This document shows, piece after piece, positions 14,938 to 22,322 of a stretch of 38,659 bases of DNA. The notes below the pieces were generated by a model. That model was not told where the DNA came from, ran no database searches, and worked only from the letters and a program-made list of their open reading frames with translations. This DNA comes from CAYGLV01 sp964351025 (GTDB lineage: Bacteria > Actinomycetota > Thermoleophilia > Gaiellales > Gaiellaceae). How positions within the stretch are numbered: the stretch's first letter is position 1; every line of letters begins with the position of its first letter. A program made the position numbers and the translations under genes. The stretch is from NCBI GenBank assembly GCA_964351025.1, contig CAYGLV010000016.1, positions 1 through 38,659 of the forward strand, read 5' to 3'.

Positions 14938-15396
14938 CTATGCCCCCGCCGCGGCCTGGACGGCCTTGACGATGTTGTGGTAGCCCGTGCAGCGGCAGAG
15001 GTTGCCGTCGAGCGCGCTGCGGATCTCGTCTTCGCTCGGGTGCGGGCTCTCGGCGAGCAGGCTCACCGTGGCCAACACCATTCCCGGCGTGCAGTAGCCG
15101 CACTGCAGCGCGTGGCTCTCGTGGAAGGCCTGCTGCACCGAGTGGAGCTCGCCGTTTCGGGCCAGCCCCTCGATGGTGGTGATCTCCGCTCCGTCGGCCT
15201 GGACGCCGAGCAGCGTGCAGGACTTCACCGACTCGCCGTCGAGCAGCACCGTGCACGCGCCGCAGGACGAGGTGTCGCAGCCGACGTTCGTGCCGGTCAG
15301 GCCGAGGCGCTCGCGCAGGACGTAGACGAGGAGCTCGCGCGGCTCGAGCTCCAGCTCGTGCCGGGCGCCGTTGACGGTGATCGCGACGCGTCTCAA
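14938..15396 (-). CDS. molybdenum hydroxylase 2Fe-2S (small) subunit, CoxS-like
   Basis: The 152-residue protein carries both iron-sulfur motifs of the family: the plant-ferredoxin-type GCDTSSCGACTVLLDG...SC near 39-62 and the C-terminal CGYCTPGM ... NLCRCTGYHNI. It relays electrons from the molybdenum centre to the FAD subunit. The start is the uncommon TTG at 15396-15394, supported by a strong AAAGGGGGGA ribosome site and by the family N-terminus (RRVAITVNGARHELELEPRELLVYVLR). It is first in the S-L-M operon and divergent from the GNAT gene; the 86 bases between must hold both promoters. Confidence 0.93.
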   Translation of the reverse strand: MRRVAITVNGARHELELEPRELLVYVLRERLGLTGTNVGCDTSSCGACTVLLDGESVKSCTLLGVQADGAEITTIEGLARNGELHSVQQAFHESHALQCGYCTPGMVLATVSLLAESPHPSEDEIRSALDGNLCRCTGYHNIVKAVQAAAGA

Positions 15397-15482
15397 GGCG
15401 TCCCCCCTTTGCCCTGGAAAATGGAGGGTCGAGCGTACTCCCTCCCGACTGGGATTTCCATGCCGGCGCTAGGGTTTGAGGC

Positions 15483-16394
15483 ATGGAGATCGTCGAGGTC
15501 GAAGGCGGCGAGGCGCTTTCGCGCTGGCTCGCAGTCCAGAACGCGGTCTCCCCGCGGGACAAGCAAACCGCCACGGGGCTGCACGACTGGCGGCGGCAGG
15601 CCGAGGGCATGGTCTGGCTCCTCGCCTTGGAGAACGGACTGGATGCGGGCGCCGGGCTGGCCTACGTCGGCTGGTTCAGCGAGCCCGGCGTGGCAGCCGG
15701 GGACATCGCGGTGCTCCCCGACCGGCGGGGTCGCGGAGTCGGGAGCGCCCTCTACTCGGCGCTCTCCGCGTGGGCGGCTGCGCGTGGCGGGCGGGAGATC
15801 GAGCTGCGCGTCGGCGAGGACGATCCCGACTCGCTCGGCTGGACCGAGCGGCGCGGTTTCGTGGAGGTCGGTCGCAACTCCCTGATGGTGCTCGACCTCA
15901 CGACGCTCGACGAGCCGGACGTTCAGCCGCCGCCGGGGATCGAGATCGTCAGCTGGGCCGAGCGGCCCGAGCTGGCGCAGGGGATCTACGAGGCCGCGCG
16001 GGACGCGCACCGCGACATCCCGGGCGAGGAGGCCGTGGACATCGGCTCGTTCGAGCAGTGGCTCTCACGCGACATGCAGGGAGCGGGCGACCGGGCCGAG
16101 GCGGTGTTCGTCGCCGTCTCGGGCGACGAGGTCGCCGGCTACGCGAAGCTCTCCCTCTCCCAGGAGGACACCGAGACCGCCTACCACGACCTCACCGCCG
16201 TTCGGCGCGCCTGGCGCGGCCGCAAGATCGCGAGTGCGCTCAAAGCCGCCCAGATCGGATGGGCCAAGCAGCAGGGCTACCGGAAGCTGCAGACCCAGAA
16301 CGAGGAGAGAAACGCCCCGATCCGCGCGCTCAATCGGCGCTTCGGCTACGTGCTCGAGCCGGGCAGCGTGACCATGCGCGGCCCGCTCGCGTAG
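15483..16394 (+). CDS. tandem GNAT-family N-acetyltransferase
   Basis: The 303-residue protein has two GNAT folds. In the first, IAVLPDRRGRGVGSALYSAL (about 75-94) is the acetyl-CoA-binding motif A. In the second, LTAVRRAWRGRKIASALKAAQI (about 237-258) is a variant of the same motif, followed by NEERNAPIRALNRRFGY, the usual C-terminal asparagine/arginine-rich strand of small-molecule acetyltransferases. Similar double-GNAT proteins occur across actinobacteria, often of unknown or aminoglycoside/mycothiol-like specificity; MshD is a double GNAT, but its hallmarks are not evident here. It is divergent from coxS and convergent with smpB. Confidence 0.85.
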   Translation: MEIVEVEGGEALSRWLAVQNAVSPRDKQTATGLHDWRRQAEGMVWLLALENGLDAGAGLAYVGWFSEPGVAAGDIAVLPDRRGRGVGSALYSALSAWAAARGGREIELRVGEDDPDSLGWTERRGFVEVGRNSLMVLDLTTLDEPDVQPPPGIEIVSWAERPELAQGIYEAARDAHRDIPGEEAVDIGSFEQWLSRDMQGAGDRAEAVFVAVSGDEVAGYAKLSLSQEDTETAYHDLTAVRRAWRGRKIASALKAAQIGWAKQQGYRKLQTQNEERNAPIRALNRRFGYVLEPGSVTMRGPLA

Positions 16395-16410
16395 CTCAAC
16401 CGCCGTTCCA

Positions 16411-16461
16411 GGGTCAGACCCCTGGACACGTCCGCCGCAGGCCCGGCCAGGGGTCTGACCC
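16411..16461. terminator. 15-bp inverted repeat between convergent genes
   Basis: Arms 16411-16425 (GGGTCAGACCCCTGG) and 16447-16461 are exact reverse complements with a 21-base loop. It lies between the ends of the GNAT gene (+) and smpB (-), so it can serve as a two-way terminator. The arm motif with GGGGTCTGACCCC resembles small dispersed palindromic repeats, so it may be a REP-like element; that part is inference. Confidence 0.6.
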
Positions 16462-16499
16462 CAGAGCGCGAGCTGAAGGAACGCGGCGGTGTCTGATAC

Positions 16500-16964
16500 T
16501 CAGCGCCGGCTCTTGAGCGCGCGCTGCATCTCGCGCTCGGCGTCGCGCTTGGCCACGTCGCGGCGCTTGTCGCCCTTCTCCTTGCCGCGGGCGAGCGCGA
16601 GCTCGACCTTGACCTTGCCGTCCTTGAAGTAGAGCCGGGTCGGGACGAGCGTCAGGCCCTTCTCCCTGAGCTTGCCGTAGAGCGAGTCGATCTCCCGCCG
16701 GTGGAGGAGGAGCCTGCGGTCGCGAGCGGGCTCGTGGTTCTCGCGCCCGCCCTGCGTGTAGATCGCGATGTCGGCTCCGATCAGCCAGGCCTCGCCGTCG
16801 CGCACGTCGCCGTAGGCGTGCTGGAGCGTGACGCGGCCGTCCCGCAGCGACTTCACCTCGGTGCCGGTGAGCACGAGCCCCGCCTCGTAGCGGTCGAGTA
16901 GCTCGTAGTCGTACCGCGCACGGCGGTTGTCGGCGATCTGCTTTGTTCCGGTTGGGCGGGCCAC
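16500..16964 (-). CDS. smpB: SsrA-binding protein SmpB
   Basis: The 154-residue protein matches SmpB throughout: IADNRRARYDYELLDRYEAGLVLTGTEVKSLRDGR, then the GEAWLIGADIAIYTQGGRENHEPARDRRLLLHRREI core, and the basic C-terminal tail (ALARGKEKGDKRRDVAKRDAEREMQRALKSRR). The tail mimics an mRNA codon-anticodon in the empty A-site. It binds tmRNA and carries it to stalled ribosomes. The start GTG 16964 is set by the family N-terminus; the ribosome site is weak. The tmRNA gene lies 4.8 kb downstream on the same strand and RNase R 2.3 kb upstream, so the trans-translation set is kept in one neighbourhood. Confidence 0.97.
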   Translation of the reverse strand: MARPTGTKQIADNRRARYDYELLDRYEAGLVLTGTEVKSLRDGRVTLQHAYGDVRDGEAWLIGADIAIYTQGGRENHEPARDRRLLLHRREIDSLYGKLREKGLTLVPTRLYFKDGKVKVELALARGKEKGDKRRDVAKRDAEREMQRALKSRR

Positions 16965-16983
16965 GCCGGAAGTCTAGGGACGG

Positions 16984-17454
16984 TTAGCCTTCCACCTCGG
17001 CCCGGACGCCGAGCGTCTTCTCGAGGCCGTGTAGGAGCTCGGCCCGCTCGCTCGCGGAGAGCTTCGCCTTCGGATGCAGGATCGCGTAGAACCACGGCGG
17101 CATCGAGCCCCCGGCAACCGCCTCCACGACGTCCTCCGACTGGTCCGCGAACGCCGACCAGTCGGAGAAGTTCAGCTCCTCGCGGCCGCCCTTTACGTCC
17201 CTCTCGGTCAGCCACGAGATGGGCGCCACGTTCGAATACCACGGCCACGTCGTGAGGTTCGAGTGGCAGTCGAAGCAGGAGGCCCGGGCCAGCTCGCGCG
17301 TCCGGGCGCTGTCCCACGCCGGTTCGTTCGAACCGGGCGGGTTTGTGTGGTCGCGGCCGTACGGGACCGCCTGAATGAGCAGGAAGACGGCAGCGACAGC
17401 GACCAGACCCCACTTCAGGAGCCTGCGAAGTCGAATGGGCCTGCGCACTCGCAC
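16984..17454 (-). CDS. membrane-anchored haem-binding domain protein
   Basis: The 156-residue protein has an N-terminal membrane anchor (LLKWGLVAVAAVFLLIQAV, about 12-30) followed by an extracytoplasmic domain with a single c-type haem motif, CFDCH (about 60-64), and the family words WPWYSNVAPISWL and HVxGGREELNFS-like DVKGGREELNFSDWS, then GSMPPWFYAILHP. This matches the Haem_bd family (PF14376). It probably carries electrons or senses redox outside the membrane; its partner is unknown. It is divergent from the acyltransferase gene with 79 bases between, and smpB starts 19 bases after its stop. Confidence 0.88.
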   Translation of the reverse strand: MRVRRPIRLRRLLKWGLVAVAAVFLLIQAVPYGRDHTNPPGSNEPAWDSARTRELARASCFDCHSNLTTWPWYSNVAPISWLTERDVKGGREELNFSDWSAFADQSEDVVEAVAGGSMPPWFYAILHPKAKLSASERAELLHGLEKTLGVRAEVEG

Positions 17455-17533
17455 AAGAGTATCGGTGCAGCTGCGGGCCGCCTCGGTGCTCCGCGCCCAC
17501 CTGAGGGAGCCCTACTGCGTGATAGGACCTGGT

Positions 17534-18535
17534 ATGGCCACCGGCGACAGGAGCAGGACGATCCGGCGGCGGCTGCGCACGGTGCCACTCTTCCTCGGCG
17601 GGTTCCTCGTCGCGACCGCGGCGCTGCCGCTGCTCCTCTCGGTCTCGGTCGTCGTCGACGCGGCTCGCCGGCTCACGCGGGGGACTCCGTGGATGGCGAC
17701 GCGGCTCCTGTTCGTCCTCTGGCTCTACCTCGCCGTCGAGGCAGCGTGCCTCGCCGCGCTCACGTTCTCGTGGATCGCCGCTCGCGGGCGGCGCGAGCGC
17801 CTGGCCGAGGCGGCCTGGGGCCTTCAGGCCTGGTGGGCCGCCGTCCTCATGGGGGCGATCAGGCGTGCCTTCGGGCTGCGCTTCGAGGTCGAGGGCTCGG
17901 ACGGCGTACCGCCTGGACCGATCGTCGTCTTCATGCGCCATGCGAGCATCATCGACAACCTCGTCCCCGCGACGTTCGTCGCGGCGCCGCACGGGATCCG
18001 GCTGCGCTACGTGCTCAAGCGGGAGCTGCTCTCCGACCCGGCCATCGACATCGCCGGCAACCGGCTGCCGAACGTCTTCGTGGCGCGCGGATCGGACGAC
18101 GCGGAGCGCCAGATCGACTTCGTGCGGGAGCTGGCACAGGGGCTCGGTGCGGGCGAGGGCATGCTCATCTACCCCGAGGGCACCCGGTTCACCGAGGCGA
18201 AGCGGGCGCGTGCGCTGGAGAAGCTCGCCTCGGCGGATCCCCGGCTCCATGCCGCAGCGCAACGCCTCCACCACGTGCTGCCGCCGCGGCTCGGCGGGCC
18301 ACTCGCACTGCTCGACGCCGGGGCAGACGTCGTCGTCTGCGCCCACCACGGGCTCGACGGCTTTTCCCACATCGCGAACATCTGGAGCGGCGGGCTGATC
18401 GGGCGCACCGTGCGCATCCGCTTCACGCGCTTCCCGCACGCGGAGATCCCGCCGGGGCGCGAGCAGCGGATCGACTGGATCCTCGCGCGCTGGCAGGAGG
18501 TGGACGACTGGATCGGAGCGCAGGCGCGGGCGTGA
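17534..18535 (+). CDS. PlsC-like 1-acyl-glycerol-phosphate acyltransferase family membrane protein
   Basis: The 333-residue protein has two N-terminal hydrophobic segments (about 17-41 and 57-82), then an acyltransferase domain with the catalytic HX4D motif in RHASIID (His136-Asp141) and the acceptor-binding EGTR (215-218, in IYPEGTRFTEAKR). The enzyme class moves acyl chains onto lysophosphatidate or similar lipids at the membrane. ATG 17534 was preferred over upstream codons because the preceding frame overlaps the divergent haem-binding gene. Its stop overlaps the next gene's GTG (GTGA), so the two are a translationally coupled lipid-related pair. Confidence 0.85.
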   Translation: MATGDRSRTIRRRLRTVPLFLGGFLVATAALPLLLSVSVVVDAARRLTRGTPWMATRLLFVLWLYLAVEAACLAALTFSWIAARGRRERLAEAAWGLQAWWAAVLMGAIRRAFGLRFEVEGSDGVPPGPIVVFMRHASIIDNLVPATFVAAPHGIRLRYVLKRELLSDPAIDIAGNRLPNVFVARGSDDAERQIDFVRELAQGLGAGEGMLIYPEGTRFTEAKRARALEKLASADPRLHAAAQRLHHVLPPRLGGPLALLDAGADVVVCAHHGLDGFSHIANIWSGGLIGRTVRIRFTRFPHAEIPPGREQRIDWILARWQEVDDWIGAQARA

Positions 18536-19311
18536 GCGACGTCCTGCTCACGAATGCGGGCGTGCTCGCCGTGCTGATGGCGGCGCTCTGGGCGCTCAGC
18601 GTCGTCGTGCGCGACGCCTCGATCGTGGATCCGTTCTGGGGGCTCGGCTTCGCCGTTGTCGCGTGGACGAGCGCGGGCACCGCCGGCAGCCTGGGCACCG
18701 AGAGCCTGCTGCTCGTCGCTCTGACGACCGTGTGGGGGCTCCGGCTCGCTGCGTATCTCTCCTGGCGGAACCTCGGCAAGGGCGAGGACTTCCGCTACCG
18801 CGCGATGAGAAAGCGCTGGGGCAGCCGCTTCACGCTCGTCAGTCTCGGCACCGTCTTTCTCCTCCAGGGCGCGTTGCTGTGGGTCGTCTCGCTGCCGGTG
18901 CAGCTCGGGCAGGACGCCGGGCCGGGCGAGGGGCTCGGCTGGCTCGCGGGTGCCGGGGTAGCGGTCTGGGGCGTCGGGCTCGGCTTCGAGACGGTGGGCG
19001 ACGTCCAGCTCGCGCGCTTCAAGGCGGTCGCGGCGAACGCGGGCAGGGTGCTCGACACCGGCCTCTGGCGCTACACGCGGCATCCGAACTACTTCGGCGA
19101 CTTCTGCGTCTGGTGGGGGCTGTTCCTCGTCGCGCTCGCGTTCGGCGCGCCCTGGTGGACGGCCGTCGGCCCGTTGCTGATGTCCGTGCTGCTGCTGCGC
19201 GTCTCGGGGGTAGCGTTACTCGAGCGCTCGCTCAGCCGGCGGAAGCCCGGCTACGACGAGTACGTGCGCCGGACGAGCGCGTTCTTCCCCCGGCCGCCGC
19301 GGCGTCGCTAG
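18532..19311 (+). CDS. DUF1295 / steroid 5-alpha-reductase-like membrane protein
   Basis: The 259-residue polytopic protein begins GTG 18532, overlapping the acyltransferase stop. About seven hydrophobic segments are seen. The family signatures are WGLRLAAYLSWRNLGKGEDFRYRAMRKRWG (about 68-97) and, near the C-terminus, GLWRYTRHPNYFGDFCVWWGLFLV, the NADPH-site region shared by DUF1295, ergosterol C14/C24 reductases and isoprenylcysteine methyltransferases. It is probably a membrane lipid or steroid-type reductase. Its last 80 bases overlap the end of rnr on the other strand. Confidence 0.88.
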   Translation: MSDVLLTNAGVLAVLMAALWALSVVVRDASIVDPFWGLGFAVVAWTSAGTAGSLGTESLLLVALTTVWGLRLAAYLSWRNLGKGEDFRYRAMRKRWGSRFTLVSLGTVFLLQGALLWVVSLPVQLGQDAGPGEGLGWLAGAGVAVWGVGLGFETVGDVQLARFKAVAANAGRVLDTGLWRYTRHPNYFGDFCVWWGLFLVALAFGAPWWTAVGPLLMSVLLLRVSGVALLERSLSRRKPGYDEYVRRTSAFFPRPPRRR

Positions 19312-20980
19312 CGAGCGACAGCTCGACCTTGCCGGCAGCTTTCTCGACCTTCTCGACCCGCACCTCGAGCAGGTCGCCGAGGCGGTAGCGGCCTCCGCGG
19401 CGTCCGACGAGCGACGTCCCCAACGGGCTCGGCTCGAAGTAGTCCCCGCCCAGGCGCCGCGAGGGCAGGAAGCCTTCAAAGACCTCACCGAAGCGGACGA
19501 ACAGCCCGGCGCCGATCAGGCCCACGATCTCGCCGTCGAACGCGGTGTCCCAGCCCTCCTCGTAGAGGCGGCGATCGAGCAGCCAGGCGAGGCAGATCTC
19601 GTCGGCGCGGTACTCCACCCCGGCGGCCGTCCGCTCGCGGGCCGAGCAGTGCTCGGCGAGGGCGCCCAGATCCTCGGGAACGCGCTCGTCGGAGAGGCCG
19701 AGCTCGTTCAGGAGCTCGCGATGGCAGATCAGATCCGGGTAGCGCCGGATCGGCGAGGTGAAGTGGCAGTAGGCGGGGCTCGCCAGGCCGGAATGGCCGA
19801 GGTTCGTGGGGTCGTAGCGGGCTCGCATGAGCGCCCGCAGCACGAGCGCGGGAAACGCCTCGCGACCCCGCCCCGACGCACTGACGTACGCCGCGACCCG
19901 CTCGGCGGCCTCGGCGGCCAGCCGCTCGGCATCCTGGGGGCTCATCCGCTCGGGCGCCGCCGGTGTCGGAACCCCGAGGTCGGCGAGCTTCGCCAGTAGC
20001 AGCGCGACCGACTGCGGCTCGGGCCGCTCGTGCACGCGGTAGAGGGCGGCCCGGCGACGGCCGGCGAGCAACTCCGCAACCGCCTCGTTCGCGAGGATCA
20101 TCAGCTCCTCGACGAGCATGTGGGCGTGCGGCTCAGACTCGCGCCAGGCGCGCGCGACACCCCCGTTGCCGTCGAAGGCGAAGACCTCCTCCGGGCTCTC
20201 CACGCGGAGTGCGCCGCGCGCGAAGCGGCGTCGGCGCAGCTCGGTCGCCAGCCGCTCGGCCAGGTGGAGCCCGTCCTCGACGTCGGCCGGTGCCCGCTCG
20301 CGGCCGGCGAGGATCGCCTCCGCGCGGCCGTACGTCAGCCGCTCGTCACTGCGGATCACGGAGCGGTAGAAGAGCGGCTCGCTGGCGTCGAGACCGCCGT
20401 CGAAGGGCACCTCGACCGTGACGCACAATCGGTCGACGTGCGGTCGCAGGCTGCACGCGTCGTCGGCGAGCTCGGGCGGCAGCATCGGCGCGACGAGGCC
20501 GGGCACGTAGACGGAGAAGCCGCGGCTCGCGGCGCCGTGATCGAGCGGCGAGCCGGCGGGAACGAAGGCGGCGACGTCTGCGATGTGGACGTAGGCGCGA
20601 AGGCCGTCGCCGTCCTGCCGCAGCGAGAGCGCGTCGTCGAAGTCCCTCGCCGTCTCCGGGTCGATCGTGAAGGTCGGCAGCTCGCGCAGGTCCACACGGC
20701 CCTCGAGCCCCGGCCGCGGCAGCTCGTGAGGCTCGAACGGGCCCCCCTCGCCGGCGTGAGCCAGCAGGCCGGAGAGCACGGCCTCGATCGCGCCCGCGCG
20801 TCCAAAGACGCGCTCGAGCCTCGCGCGGCCCCGGCCCTTCCACACGGCGGCCAGATCGCCCGGACCGGCATCACCGAGCCCTTTCGTCTCGAGCACGAGC
20901 GGCGTTCCCGGCTCGAAGAACGGCTCGCCGATGACGAGGCGGCCGCGCTTGGAGATCTCCACGACGACGCGCTCGGGCAC
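19232..20980 (-). CDS. rnr: RNase R/RNase II-family exoribonuclease
   Basis: The product is 582 residues from GTG 20980-20978, which overlaps the ctpA stop as TAGTG. It has a short N-terminal beta-barrel (VVEISKRGRLVIGEPFF ...), then the RNB catalytic domain with the four-aspartate metal site TFTIDPETARDFDDALSL, the central HIADVAAFVPAGSPLD, and HFTSPIRRYPDLICHR. An S1 RNA-binding domain (FDGEIVGLIGAGLFVRFGEVFEGFLPSRRL) and a basic Arg/Ser tail follow. It is shorter than E. coli RNase R (813 aa), lacking the N-terminal helix-turn-helix and one cold-shock domain. It degrades structured RNA 3'->5' and assists tmRNA in removing non-stop mRNA. Its end overlaps the DUF1295 gene. Confidence 0.9.
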   Translation of the reverse strand: MPERVVVEISKRGRLVIGEPFFEPGTPLVLETKGLGDAGPGDLAAVWKGRGRARLERVFGRAGAIEAVLSGLLAHAGEGGPFEPHELPRPGLEGRVDLRELPTFTIDPETARDFDDALSLRQDGDGLRAYVHIADVAAFVPAGSPLDHGAASRGFSVYVPGLVAPMLPPELADDACSLRPHVDRLCVTVEVPFDGGLDASEPLFYRSVIRSDERLTYGRAEAILAGRERAPADVEDGLHLAERLATELRRRRFARGALRVESPEEVFAFDGNGGVARAWRESEPHAHMLVEELMILANEAVAELLAGRRRAALYRVHERPEPQSVALLLAKLADLGVPTPAAPERMSPQDAERLAAEAAERVAAYVSASGRGREAFPALVLRALMRARYDPTNLGHSGLASPAYCHFTSPIRRYPDLICHRELLNELGLSDERVPEDLGALAEHCSARERTAAGVEYRADEICLAWLLDRRLYEEGWDTAFDGEIVGLIGAGLFVRFGEVFEGFLPSRRLGGDYFEPSPLGTSLVGRRGGRYRLGDLLEVRVEKVEKAAGKVELSLASDAAAAGGRTRSSGARTRRSRASAG

Positions 20981-22103
20981 TACGGGACCGGCAGCACGGC
21001 GAGAGCTTCGGGTAGAGCCTCGTTGGCGAGCGTGGACGGATCGTCCACGGCGAAGACGTCGGGCGTGACGCCCGCACCGGAGATGTCGCGTCCGCTCGGT
21101 GTCAGGTAGCGCGCGGCCGTCAACTTGAGAGCGGCACCGCCCTTGAGCTCCTCCACGGTCTGCACGAGCGCCTTGCCGAAGGTCGGCTCCCCGACGACGA
21201 GCGCGCGGTGGCTCTCCTGCAGCGCGGCTGCGACAACCTCGCTCGAGCTCGCGCTGTACCGGTTGACGACGACGACGAGGGGAAGCTGCGGGCGCAGTGT
21301 TCGCCGTCCGCACGCAGGACGCGGAGCGGCGCGTGAGCACCACGGATCGAGGTCACGACATCGCCGGCGAGGAAGAGCGACGCGACGCCCACCGCCTCGT
21401 CCAGCAGGCCACCGGGATTCGAGCGCAGATCGAGCACGTATCCCGTCGCGCCTTGCGCTCGCAGCTCGGTGGCCGCTCGGCGCAGCCGGTCGGCCGTCCC
21501 CGCCGTGAACCGGTAGACCCGCAGCATCCCGATCCGACGGCCCTGGCGAACGACCATGCTTGCCCGCACCGGCGAGGAGACGACGTCCGCCCGGACGATC
21601 CGGAACGCGAGCCGCGTGCCCTTGCGCTGCACGCCGAGCGAGACGCGCGTGCCCTCGGCGCCGACGATCGCCCGGATCGCGTCCTCCGACGAAAGCTGCG
21701 CCGACTCGACCCCGTCGATCGTCACGATCAGGTCGCCGGTTCGCACCCCTGCGGCGCGCGCTGGGCCGGGAGGCGCCGATGTCACGACGAGCCCGCCGGC
21801 GCGCGGCGTGACGGTGACGCCGATCCCCGAGTAGCGGCCCTCCATGCGCCGGCGTAGCTCACGCGCCTCTGCCGGTGTGAGGTACTCGGTGTAGGGGTCC
21901 CGGAGCGCGGCGATGATCGCCCCGACCGTCGGGCGCCCGAGGACGCTCGACGGAAGCTCCCGGTAGTAGTGGCTTTCCAGCGTGTCACGCACCTGCTCGA
22001 CGAGCGACCGGCGCGCGGGCGGATCACTGCTGAAAGCAAGCGCGGACGCGACGAGCACGGCGCAGGCGGCCACGGCGATCAGAGTCGGGAACGCGCGCCT
22101 CAT
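20980..22103 (-). CDS. ctpA: S41 C-terminal processing peptidase (CtpA-like), frameshifted
   Basis: The first frame, from ATG 22103, encodes a signal anchor, the N-terminal S41 region (YYRELPSSVLGRPTVGAIIAALRDPYTEYLTP) and a PDZ domain (GIGVTVTPRAGGLVVTSAPPGPARAAGVRTGDLIVTIDG), up to VLRADGEH. Near 21295-21299 the frame breaks: CACTG where CACCTG would keep it open. The rest continues in another frame to a stop at 20980-20982: LPLVVVVNRYSASSSEVVAAALQE with the nucleophile serine, GEPTFGKALVQTVEELKGG with the catalytic lysine, and SGRDISGAGVTPDVFAV. All catalytic parts are thus intact but out of frame with the N-terminus, so either the base is missing from the assembly or the gene is freshly broken. 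The family trims proteins in the envelope. It lies between ftsX and rnr. Confidence 0.88.
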
Positions 22104-22184
22104 CCGCGCGCCGGAGTATAGGGCGCCGGCGCGCGGCGGGACAGTTCTCGCCATCTGGAAAGCGGGAGTCCCTCGTGTTCCTGG

Positions 22185-22262
22185 CGCGTCGCTGCGCGTG
22201 CTGGGCCGGAGGGGACAGTATGTGAATACGGCCCCGGAGAGCCCAGTGCGCGCAGCGACGCG
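22185..22262. repeat. 21-bp imperfect inverted repeat downstream of ftsX
   Basis: Arms 22185-22205 and 22242-22262 pair at 19 of 21 positions around a 36-base loop, which contains GGGGACAGTATGTGAATAC (itself with GTAT/ATAC arms). It lies between ftsX and ctpA, where no gene fits. Its compact nested symmetry resembles REP/BIME-type dispersed elements; copy number elsewhere in the genome cannot be judged here. Confidence 0.45.
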
Positions 22263-22263
22263 A

Positions 22264-22303
22264 GCGGCCCCGGAGGCCGGCTCCGCCGGCCGGGAGGGGC
22301 CGC
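22264..22303. terminator. GC-rich stem-loop after ftsX
   Basis: Outer stem GCGGCCCC (22264-22271) pairs with 22296-22303, and inner stem GGCCGG (22275-22280) with CCGGCC (22286-22291), loop CTCCG. It starts about 20 bases beyond the ftsX stop on the minus strand, the right place for a terminator, though no T-tract follows. Confidence 0.5.
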
Positions 22304-22322
22304 GGCCAGGGACGCGAGGGAT

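Noticed and set aside
11729..15610. A 1293-codon minus-strand frame across the cox operon
   Set aside because: Only its last 279 codons (CoxM) are real; upstream it is an out-of-frame Arg-rich reading of coxL and coxS.
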